A program made the position numbers and the translations under genes. Under the pieces are notes generated by a model. That model saw nothing but the letters and a program-made list of their open reading frames with translations, was not told the origin of the DNA and made no database searches. 64,000 nucleotides of DNA from Brooklawnia sp963780175 (GTDB lineage: Bacteria > Actinomycetota > Actinomycetes > Propionibacteriales > Propionibacteriaceae), in the NCBI GenBank assembly GCA_963780175.1, contig CAWAAT010000001.1:1-64000 (forward strand), written 5' to 3'. Of this stretch, positions 8,594-15,835 are shown piece after piece. Each line of letters opens with the position of its first letter. Position 1 is the stretch's first letter.

Positions 8594-9219
8594 CCGGGCG
8601 GCGCACCCGGATCATTCTGTGGCGCCACGGCCAGACCGACTACAACCTCGAGAACCGCTTCCAGGGCCAGGCGGACGTCCCGCTCAACGAGACAGGGCTG
8701 GCCCAGGCCCATGAGGCGGCCGGAATTCTGGCGCGAATGTCGGTGGACGCTCTTGTCACCTCGCCCCTGAGTCGGGCCGTGGCCACGGTGGAAACACTCG
8801 CGAGCAGCCTCGACCTGCCGGTCAACCTCGACGAACGACTGATGGAGATCAGCGTCGGTTCATGGGAGGGCATGCTGGCCGACGAGGTGTATCGGCTGCA
8901 CCCCGACTTCTCGGAAGCGCTGAGGGACGGACGCGACGCGCGCCGCTCACCTCAGGGGGAGACCGCTGTGGAGGTCGGCCTCCGGGTAGGCGCGGCGATC
9001 CGCGACATCGCTGCTAGCCACCCAGCAGAAACGGTGGTGCTCGGATGCCATGGCTTGGCAATCAGGATGGGCGTCGCCAACGTGCTGGGGTGGGACTACC
9101 CGGTCTCCACGACCTTGGCCAGCATGCACAACTGCGCCTGGACGGTGCTGGTTGCGCGGGCGACGGGTGACTGGAAGCTGGTGAGCTGGAACCAGGTGGC
9201 AGCATCTCCGCTGACCTGA
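8590..9219 (+). CDS. gpgP: Histidine phosphatase, probable glucosyl-3-phosphoglycerate phosphatase
   Basis: A 209-residue member of the phosphoglycerate-mutase/histidine phosphatase family. The phosphate-accepting His is in LWRHGQTDYN (H13), with the acid residue in LMEISVGSWEG near 86 and the second His in LGCHGLAIRMG near 154. In Mycobacterium the gene after nadD-rsfS is GpgP, which makes glucosylglycerate for methylglucose lipopolysaccharide; identical order supports the same role here. That is context-based inference: other phosphomonoesterase substrates are possible. GTG start overlaps rsfS. Confidence 0.85.
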   Translation: MTGRRTRIILWRHGQTDYNLENRFQGQADVPLNETGLAQAHEAAGILARMSVDALVTSPLSRAVATVETLASSLDLPVNLDERLMEISVGSWEGMLADEVYRLHPDFSEALRDGRDARRSPQGETAVEVGLRVGAAIRDIAASHPAETVVLGCHGLAIRMGVANVLGWDYPVSTTLASMHNCAWTVLVARATGDWKLVSWNQVAASPLT

Positions 9220-9306
9220 GTCAGCCTCGCAGGACATGCCCCCGGTTCGTCACGGTTTGCATCTACGAAGCAACGGGAATGTTGTGTACAAAGCAGGATG
9301 CTGCGG

Positions 9307-9379
9307 TGGAGCTAAGGGGATTCGAACCCCTGGCCTCTTCCATGCCATGGAAGCGCGCTACCAACTGCGCCATAGCCCC
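9307..9379 (-). tRNA. tRNA-Ala (anticodon GGC)
   Basis: Reading the minus strand from 9379 gives a 73-nt cloverleaf: acceptor GGGGCTA paired with TAGCTCC, D arm with GTTGGTAGC, anticodon stem CTTCC/GGAAG around ATGGCAT, and T loop GGTTCGAATCC. The discriminator is A, and CCA is not encoded. Confidence 0.95.
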
Positions 9380-9472
9380 GTTTCGGGTGCCCCCACCCGC
9401 GGGGACCCAGCTAGATTAGCGCACGATCGAGGCCTTGCCAAACCGACGTGTCCCGCTCTTCGCCGTGTGCCC

Positions 9473-10198
9473 TCAGCCCTTGACGGCCAACATCGTCAGG
9501 TTTCGTCCGCTGACCTCACCCAACAAGATCTGGGTGTCCCCACGTTCCTTGGTGACCCGGATGGTGCCTGACTGCTGTTGACCGGTGGTGACGGTGCCCT
9601 CTGGAAGATCACCGGGCCGTGAGGGCGGCAGGGGTTCCGTGATGTCGCCCGACGCGATGTCCATGGCCAGGAACTGATAGCTCAACGACCCCCTGTCGAC
9701 TTGCACGGTAACGTCGACGACCAGGGTCGAGCCGTCCCAGTGCGCCTCGTTGACAGAAAAGGTTCCTGCCACGGCGTCCGACTCGAAGCGGATCGAGCTC
9801 GCGAAGGCGCCCCCGGTGGGGAGGCTGGGGATGGTACGCGGAGCGGTGGGTGTGGTTGTCGGGGTGGGGCTGCCCGGTGCGTCCGGACGGGTCCCGAAGT
9901 ACAGGATGGCGGTGAAGAGCGTCACAGCAATGAGGACCAGCGCCACCGGTGCGGTTCGGTTGCGCTTCAGGGTGAACTGCTGCAGGCTCACTGCGGGCGA
10001 CTGGACAGCGGACAAGGGCGCTGCCCCCGGGTCGGAGGGTGGGCCTTGGGGGAGAGACTGGGCTGCGGCAGGGCTGCCCGCAACCCTCTTGGGTCTGCTT
10101 GGCGACTGATTCCACGCAGGATTCGTCCTGCCCCATCCCGGCCCAGGCGCGTGGTCGCGGCTCGATGGGTCTGGCTCGATGGTGGGTCGTCCGCTCAT
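9473..10198 (-). CDS. Membrane-anchored protein with proline-rich cytoplasmic tail, unknown function
   Basis: I do not recognise a named family. From the ATG at 10198 the product is 241 residues: a polar, Pro/Ala-rich N-terminus (1-80, with GPGWGRTNPAWNQSP), one transmembrane helix at about 83-102, a Pro/Thr-rich linker, and an extracytoplasmic domain of about 110 residues rich in beta-type alternation (STLVVDVTVQVDRGSLSYQF). The layout suggests a single-pass envelope protein facing out. It sits alone between tRNA-Ala and a divergent DUF4192 gene. An earlier in-frame ATG would add 15 residues. Confidence 0.6.
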   Translation of the reverse strand: MSGRPTIEPDPSSRDHAPGPGWGRTNPAWNQSPSRPKRVAGSPAAAQSLPQGPPSDPGAAPLSAVQSPAVSLQQFTLKRNRTAPVALVLIAVTLFTAILYFGTRPDAPGSPTPTTTPTAPRTIPSLPTGGAFASSIRFESDAVAGTFSVNEAHWDGSTLVVDVTVQVDRGSLSYQFLAMDIASGDITEPLPPSRPGDLPEGTVTTGQQQSGTIRVTKERGDTQILLGEVSGRNLTMLAVKG

Positions 10199-10293
10199 GA
10201 TGAGAACCAGCCTACCGTTCGGTCTGGAGCGGGAGTTGTCCACAGGTTCTCGCCAATCTGGTGACCCGGCGCGCGGTTGCCCACACTCACGGT

Positions 10294-11343
10294 GTGAATC
10301 CAGAAGAACCGAACCCAGTCCCCCTCACACCCTTCTGTGAGTTCGCCACGCTGCCGGAATCCCTCGATCTCGATGGGCCACTTCGGCTCGGTGGCGGCGA
10401 GGACGTGGCCTCTGCCATCCCCTACCTGCTCGGGTTCCACCCGGTGGAATCCGTCGTGGCACTCGTATGTGCGGATCGTCGCCTCGTCATGACGGCACGG
10501 CTGCCCCTTGAGCTGTGCGACCTTCCTCTCGAACTCGACGAGACCCTGGCCACGATGGCCCAGCGGGTCCCCGGCGGGCGGTGGATCCTTGCCGGCTACG
10601 GACACGACCGGGAACGGGTGAGCGACGCGATCGAGCTCGTGTCCGCGCTGCTGGGCCACGATGCGGTGGTCGATGCCCTATACATCGATGAGGGTCGCTT
10701 CTGGTCCCTGACCTGCGCGCAGCCGGGGTGCTGTCCCCAGGAAGGCCGCCCTTATGATGCGAGCACATCGCCGGCAGCCCTCCGGGCGGTGGTCGCCGGA
10801 TTGACGGCGCTGGACCGCAGGGAGGACCTGCTCGACCGGATCCGTCCACCTCGGGGCTGGACAGCCCGACGCGCCCGAATCAGGCTCGACGACGCCTTCG
10901 CCACCATCCGCCAGCAGGGTCACGAAGCCACCGAGAAGGCCTTCGAGCGTCTCTTGCAGCGAGGCGCGTCCGATCCTGCCGCTCTGAGCAGCGACGATCT
11001 CGCAATGATGACGGCGTGTGTTCACTACCCCTGGCTGCGTGACCTGGCCTTCAGACGCATGACGAGCACGACGGCTCACACTCAGGTGGAGTTGTGGCAG
11101 TCGATCGTTCAGGCCACCGCTCGTGATGACCAGGCGTCCGCGCTGGCGATGCTGGGGCTGGCCTGCTGGATCAGCGGGGACGGCGCGATGCAGGTGGTGT
11201 GTCTGGAACGCGGCCGGAAGCTGGCTCCGGAACACCCTCTGCTTCGGTTACTGGACGAGGCCAACCGCACGGCGGCACCCCCCGCCCTGTGGGATGAACT
11301 GCTGGAGGAGATGTTCGGTGAGGGCTCAGCTTGCGGGGGATAG
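10294..11343 (+). CDS. DUF4192 domain protein
   Basis: A 349-residue soluble protein with the DUF4192 pattern near the N-terminus: ASAIPYLLGFHPVESVVALVCADRRLVMTARLP in sense, then CAQPGCCPQEG and a helical C-terminal half. The family is confined to actinobacteria and has no known function. I choose the GTG at 10294 because CACACT lies exactly 6 bases before it, a leaderless-type arrangement; another in-frame GTG at 10261 would add 11 residues. It is convergent with the VIT-family gene. Confidence 0.8.
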   Translation: MNPEEPNPVPLTPFCEFATLPESLDLDGPLRLGGGEDVASAIPYLLGFHPVESVVALVCADRRLVMTARLPLELCDLPLELDETLATMAQRVPGGRWILAGYGHDRERVSDAIELVSALLGHDAVVDALYIDEGRFWSLTCAQPGCCPQEGRPYDASTSPAALRAVVAGLTALDRREDLLDRIRPPRGWTARRARIRLDDAFATIRQQGHEATEKAFERLLQRGASDPAALSSDDLAMMTACVHYPWLRDLAFRRMTSTTAHTQVELWQSIVQATARDDQASALAMLGLACWISGDGAMQVVCLERGRKLAPEHPLLRLLDEANRTAAPPALWDELLEEMFGEGSACGG

Positions 11344-11397
11344 TGGTGACTCCTCTCGGCAGCGAACCAGTTCGTTGCCAGTAACGAAACCAGGCAC

Positions 11398-12093
11398 TCA
11401 CCCGGCGAACAGCGATCCGACCAGATAGGTCACGCCCATGCCCAGGCTGCCCACCAGCATGTTTCGGCCAACCGCTCGCCACGGAGGCGCACATCCCAGG
11501 CGGGCGCTGGTGTACCCGGTCAGCATCAGGGCCAATTCGACACCGATGAGTGTGGCCCGCACCCGGACTTGTGTCGGCGAGGCCAGCATCAGAACGAGGG
11601 GAATCAGCGCGCCGAGCGCAAAGGCGAAGAAGGACGCTATCGCCGCCGTCCACGCGCTGGTCACCTCGTCGTGACGGATTCCCAGCCGGGTCTCGGCGTG
11701 CGCCGCGAGGGCGTTGTGCTCGCTCAGCTCGTCCGCCACCTGGTCGGCCAATGCTGGCGACAGACCGCGATGCCGGTACTCATCGGCCAACTTTGCTCGT
11801 TCACGATTGGGGTGCTCCTGCAGCCGGACGAGTTGGGAGTCTAGAGCGGCTCGCTCAGTGTCGGCCTGGGTGCTCACCGATACATACTCGCCGCCAGCCA
11901 TCGACAGGGCGCCCGACACCAATCCGGCCATGCCGGCGATCAGCAGGGCGCGGACCGAGACTTGGGCGCCTGCCACGCCCATGACGAGACCCGCCACCGA
12001 CACGATGCCGTCGTTGGCCCCGAGGACCCCAGCACGTAGCCAGTTCAGCTTGTCGGCCAGATGAGTGGGTTCTGTAGCAGTGTCCTGGCTCAT
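11398..12093 (-). CDS. VIT1/CCC1-family iron/manganese transporter
   Basis: A 231-residue membrane protein of the vacuolar iron transporter family. Features are the N-terminal helix with GANDGIVSVAGLVMGV (the conserved D and G positions of the first membrane segment), GLVSGALSMAGGEYVSVSTQ in the second, a cytoplasmic helical insert rich in E and H (about 75-140, the metal-binding domain in plant VIT1), and three further membrane helices. It probably moves Fe2+ or Mn2+ out of the cytosol. It is monocistronic and divergent from leuS. Confidence 0.88.
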   Translation of the reverse strand: MSQDTATEPTHLADKLNWLRAGVLGANDGIVSVAGLVMGVAGAQVSVRALLIAGMAGLVSGALSMAGGEYVSVSTQADTERAALDSQLVRLQEHPNRERAKLADEYRHRGLSPALADQVADELSEHNALAAHAETRLGIRHDEVTSAWTAAIASFFAFALGALIPLVLMLASPTQVRVRATLIGVELALMLTGYTSARLGCAPPWRAVGRNMLVGSLGMGVTYLVGSLFAG

Positions 12094-12177
12094 GACTCCA
12101 TCCTCGACCTACACCTGCGCCGGGCCAACTGCTTCTGAGCCGGCCTCAGGCAAGGCTGCGCTCAGTCGGCGATCCGC

Positions 12178-12225
12178 TAGACTTGACCGTGCTAGCCCTG
12201 ATGCCCTTGGGCCTCGGGGTTTTTT
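12178..12225 (+). promoter_or_regulatory. leuS attenuator: leaderless -10, leader start and embedded terminator
   Basis: TAGACT (12178-12183) lies 5 bases before a GTG (12189). The first 37 transcribed bases fold into an intrinsic terminator: CCCTGATGCC (12196-12205) pairs with GGCCTCGGGG (12210-12219) around CTTG, followed by six T (12220-12225). The same bases encode a peptide start with four Leu codons, three of them inside the stem-loop. A ribosome stalled there for lack of Leu-tRNA would stop the stem from forming. The structure is seen; the mechanism is inferred. Confidence 0.7.
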
Positions 12226-12281
12226 CATGCGGCGGCGGTGGGCAACGAAGATGTCAGTTGACAAGGAGACACGAACGGTGA
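12189..12281 (+). CDS. leuS leader peptide (30 residues, Leu-rich start)
   Basis: From GTG 12189 the codons read V-L-A-L-M-P-L-G-L-G-V-F-S-C, with leucine encoded by CTA, CTG, TTG and CTC, four different codons in the first nine. The frame stays open to a TGA at 12279-12281 that overlaps the leuS GTG (12278), so a ribosome that finishes the leader can restart on leuS. The likely role is sensing charged tRNA-Leu, not making a stable protein. Confidence 0.6.
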   Translation: MLALMPLGLGVFSCGGGGQRRCQLTRRHER

Positions 12282-14767
12282 GCCAGACCAGCGAGGCGTC
12301 CGACAGAATCGGCTACGACGCATCCACGGCGCAGGAGAAGTGGCAGCAGTTCTGGGCCCAGGACCAGACCTTCGTCGCCCGTGACGATTCCACCAAGCCG
12401 CGTCGCTACGTGCTCGACATGTTCCCCTATCCTTCAGGTGACCTGCACATGGGTCACGCCGAGGCCTACGCCATGGGCGACGTGCTCGCCAGGTTGTGGC
12501 GGATGCAGGGCAACGAGGTGTTGCATCCGATCGGGTGGGACTCGTTCGGTCTGCCGGCTGAGAACGCAGCCATCAAGAACAACACTCATCCCGCGGAGTG
12601 GACCTACCGCAACATTGATACCCAGAAGACCTCGTTCAAGCGCTACGGCCTCAGCCTGGACTGGTCGCGCGAGTTGCACACCAGCGACGCCGAGTACTAC
12701 CGGTGGACGCAGTGGCTCTTCCTGCGGTTCTTCGACCGCGGGCTGGCCTACCGCAAGGATTCCTTCGTCAACTGGTGCCCCAAGGACCAGACGGTCCTGG
12801 CCAACGAGCAGGTGGTCAACGGTGAGTGTGAACGGTGCCACACTCCGGTCACCAAGCGCAAGCTCAACCAGTGGTACTTCAAGATCACCGATTATGCCCA
12901 GCGGCTGCTCGACGACATGTCGCAGCTTGAGGGCGGCTGGCCCGACCGGGTGCTGGCGATGCAGCGGAACTGGATCGGTCGCTCCGAGGGTGCCTACGTC
13001 GACTTCACGGTCGAGGGACGTGACGACCCGATCACCGTGTTCACCACCCGTCCGGACACCCTTTACGGTGCAACCTTCATGGTGGTGGCCCCTGACTCCG
13101 AGTTGGCCGGCCAACTGGTCACTGACCAGCAACGCCCCGTGTTCGACGCCTACGTGGACCAGGTCAAGAAGGCCACCGAGATCGAGCGCCAGTCGACGCT
13201 GCGTGAAAAGACCGGCGTGTTCCTCGGCGTCCATGCCATCAACCCGGTCAACGGCGAGCGGATCCCGATGTGGGCCGCCGACTACGTCCTGAGTGACTAC
13301 GGAACCGGCGCTATCATGGCCGTGCCCGCGCACGACCAGCGCGACCTGGAGTTTGCGCGGAAGTTCGATCTGCCGGTGCGGGTGGTGATCGACACCGCGG
13401 AGCCCGACCCTGAGCAGTCCGGCGTGGCCACGTCCGGGGACGGCGCCTACGTCAACTCCGGCCCGCTCGATGGTCTGGTCGGCAAGCGGGCCGGCGTCAG
13501 CCGGACAATCGCCGAGCTCGAGGCCCGGGGCACCGGCAAGGCGGCCATCACCTTCCGGCTGCGCGACTGGCTGCTCAGTCGGCAGCGCTTCTGGGGCTGC
13601 CCTATCCCGATCATTCACTGCCCTGACTGCGGTGAGGTGCCGGTGCCCGATGACCAACTGCCGGTGGAACTCCCCGACCTGCGGGGGGCCGATCTGGCGC
13701 CCAGGGGGGTGTCCCCGCTGGCTGGTGAAGCTGCCGCGGCCTGGCGCAACGTCGCCTGCCCTTCGTGCGGTGGCCCGGCCCAGCGCGACACCGACACCAT
13801 GGACACCTTCGTGGACAGCTCCTGGTACTTCTATCGCTACTGCAGCCCTGCGTTCACCGAGGGACCGTTCAGGGTCGAGGACGTGGCGCGCTGGATGCCC
13901 GTCCAGCAGTATGTGGGCGGCGTCGAGCACGCCATCCTGCACCTGCTCTACATGCGATTCTTCGCCAAGGTCATCCACGACATGGGGTTGATCGACTTCG
14001 ATGAGCCGATGCAGCGACTGCTCAACCAGGGACAGGTCATCAACGAGGGCAGCGCCATGAGCAAGTCGCTCGGCAATGGCGTCGACCTGGGGCAACAGAT
14101 CGATTTGTTCGGCGTCGACGCCGTGCGGTTGACGGTGGTCTTCGCCGGCCCGCCCGAGGACGACATCGACTGGGCCGACCTGTCGCCGGCCAGTTCGCTC
14201 AAGTTCCTGCAGCGTGCCTACCGGCTGGCCACCGAGGTGTCCAGCCCGCGCGAGGTCGACATCGCCACCGGAGACACGTCGCTGCGGCGGGCAACCCACA
14301 AGTGCATTCGCGAAGTGACCGAACTGGTGGGGCTGGGCAGGTTCAATGTCGCCATCGCCCGCGTCATGGAGTTGGTCAATGCCACCCGCAAGGCCATCGA
14401 CTCCGGCTGCGGTGCTGCTGACCCCGCGGTGCGGGAGTCAGTGATGTTCGTGGGTCAGGCTCTGAGCCTGGTCGCCCCTTACCTTGCGGAGGAGATCTGG
14501 GAGACCCTCGGGGAGGCGCCGTCGATCGCCAACTCCACCTGGCCGATCGCCGAGCCCGAGCTCCTGGTCAACGAATCTGTGACGATGGTGGTGCAGGTGC
14601 AGGGCAAGGTGCGCGCCAAGCTCGAGGTCTCGCCCGACATCAGCGAGGAGGATGCGACCGCTCTGGCGGTTGGGGACGCCAACGTCCAGCGGGCCCTCGA
14701 CGGACGCGACATCGCGAAAGTCATCACGCGTGTGCCGAAGATGGTGAGCATCGTTCCCCAGGGCTGA
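12278..14767 (+). CDS. leuS: Leucyl-tRNA synthetase
   Basis: Charges tRNA-Leu. The 829-residue protein has the class I signature HMGH (about 57-60, after YPSGDL), a large editing insertion (TTRPDTLYGATFMVV near 265), CPDCG, the tRNA-synthetase core DTFVDSSWYFYRY near 510, the AMSKSLGNG lysine loop near 594, and a C-terminal anticodon/vicinal domain. The GTG at 12278 has AAGGAGA 10 bases upstream and gives MSQTSEASDRIGYDA; the open frame extends further upstream only by chance through the leader. Expression is probably set by the attenuator at 12178-12225. Confidence 0.96.
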   Translation: MSQTSEASDRIGYDASTAQEKWQQFWAQDQTFVARDDSTKPRRYVLDMFPYPSGDLHMGHAEAYAMGDVLARLWRMQGNEVLHPIGWDSFGLPAENAAIKNNTHPAEWTYRNIDTQKTSFKRYGLSLDWSRELHTSDAEYYRWTQWLFLRFFDRGLAYRKDSFVNWCPKDQTVLANEQVVNGECERCHTPVTKRKLNQWYFKITDYAQRLLDDMSQLEGGWPDRVLAMQRNWIGRSEGAYVDFTVEGRDDPITVFTTRPDTLYGATFMVVAPDSELAGQLVTDQQRPVFDAYVDQVKKATEIERQSTLREKTGVFLGVHAINPVNGERIPMWAADYVLSDYGTGAIMAVPAHDQRDLEFARKFDLPVRVVIDTAEPDPEQSGVATSGDGAYVNSGPLDGLVGKRAGVSRTIAELEARGTGKAAITFRLRDWLLSRQRFWGCPIPIIHCPDCGEVPVPDDQLPVELPDLRGADLAPRGVSPLAGEAAAAWRNVACPSCGGPAQRDTDTMDTFVDSSWYFYRYCSPAFTEGPFRVEDVARWMPVQQYVGGVEHAILHLLYMRFFAKVIHDMGLIDFDEPMQRLLNQGQVINEGSAMSKSLGNGVDLGQQIDLFGVDAVRLTVVFAGPPEDDIDWADLSPASSLKFLQRAYRLATEVSSPREVDIATGDTSLRRATHKCIREVTELVGLGRFNVAIARVMELVNATRKAIDSGCGAADPAVRESVMFVGQALSLVAPYLAEEIWETLGEAPSIANSTWPIAEPELLVNESVTMVVQVQGKVRAKLEVSPDISEEDATALAVGDANVQRALDGRDIAKVITRVPKMVSIVPQG

Positions 14768-14875
14768 GCCCCTCGGGAAGCCTCCGCTGACTGCCCGGCC
14801 ACGGTCTCCATCTGCGGAGATGTCCACAGCCGAGCACCAAGCTGACCAACGGGAGCCTCGGCTGCCCATCCTTGG

Positions 14876-15835
14876 ATGGTGAGATCGACGGCCCAGCACA
14901 CCCCCGTTCAGAGCCCGGGCAGTCGGCTTCGTGCGGTGTTGGGGGAGGGGCCGCCTCCCGGGCTGCCGAAGCGGGCTGCTGCCGGGCCGGTCGAGCGGGC
15001 TGCCGCGGCCAGCGAGATCCTCTCTGGTCTGGCCAGGCGGTGCCCCGAAGTCGCTGCCCAACCACAAGCCCAGCAGCCGGCTCCCCGGCCTGCCGCAGCC
15101 CCCTCGAACGCTGGAGGCGCCCAGAGAGCGGTTGGGTCTCCTGCTCCCGACGAGGACCCGGAGGTCGACCTGTCGACGAACCCCTCTGGCGTCGCATGGC
15201 GGGGTCTGATCGCTCTGGGCCGGACGCACGCCGGGACTTTGGGTGTGGTGCTGGTGATCGCCGTCGTGCTGGCAGGAACACGGTTGATGTCGGCACAGGG
15301 ACACGAGGTGCCCGGCGGGACGCCGAGCGCGGTGCTCACACCCGCCGCGTCGGCCCCCAGTACCCCGGCGGTTCCCACTCGCCCACCTGTGCGAGTGCAC
15401 GTCCTCGGTGCAGTCGTGAGTCCCGGTGTGGTCACGGTGCCCGAAGGTTCCCGGGTATCCGACGCGATCCTGGCCGCCGGAGGACTCACCGCTGAGGCGC
15501 AGTGTGCTGAGCTCAATTTGGCCGCGGTCGTCCCCGATGGTGCGCAGATCGTCATCGGCACCCTCTCGGTGCCCCGCGGGGAGTTGCGAACCGGCTCATC
15601 CCCCGGGCAGTCGGTCGGCGGCCTCGGTGCGGTGCCGGGCTCACTGACGCTCGACCTCAACACGGCCACCGTCGAGCAGTTGGAGTCCTTGCCGGGAGTT
15701 GGTCCGGTGACGGCGCAACGCATTCTGACCTGGCGTCAGACCAACGGCGGGTTCACCCGCGTGGAGGAACTGCAGGAGGTGGACGGTATAGGCCCGAAGA
15801 CCTACGCTCAGCTCGCACCGCTCGTCCATGTCTGA
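14876..15835 (+). CDS. comEA: ComEA-like DNA-binding competence protein
   Basis: A membrane-anchored DNA receptor of about 319 residues. The order is: an Ala/Pro-rich cytoplasmic part (1-110), a transmembrane helix (about 120-138, VVLVIAVVLAGT), an SLBB-type domain (about 168-225, VLGAVVSPGVVTVPEGS) and two helix-hairpin-helix motifs at the C-terminus (LNTATVEQLESLPGVGPVTA and EVDGIGPKTYAQL). The adjoining GTG at 14879 has CATCCT exactly 6 bases upstream, so a leaderless start one codon later is possible. Its end overlaps comEC. Confidence 0.9.
   Translation: MVRSTAQHTPVQSPGSRLRAVLGEGPPPGLPKRAAAGPVERAAAASEILSGLARRCPEVAAQPQAQQPAPRPAAAPSNAGGAQRAVGSPAPDEDPEVDLSTNPSGVAWRGLIALGRTHAGTLGVVLVIAVVLAGTRLMSAQGHEVPGGTPSAVLTPAASAPSTPAVPTRPPVRVHVLGAVVSPGVVTVPEGSRVSDAILAAGGLTAEAQCAELNLAAVVPDGAQIVIGTLSVPRGELRTGSSPGQSVGGLGAVPGSLTLDLNTATVEQLESLPGVGPVTAQRILTWRQTNGGFTRVEELQEVDGIGPKTYAQLAPLVHV

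Noticed and set aside
9236..9571. Plus-strand open frame across the tRNA-Ala gene
   Set aside because: It overlaps the tRNA on the other strand, has no ribosome site and no recognisable product.
12434..14299. A 621-codon antisense open frame inside leuS
   Set aside because: It is a shadow of high-GC codon usage; the opposite strand carries the full set of LeuRS motifs. Similar long antisense frames over cimA (51899-53605), lepA and the tandem paralogues were dropped for the same reason.
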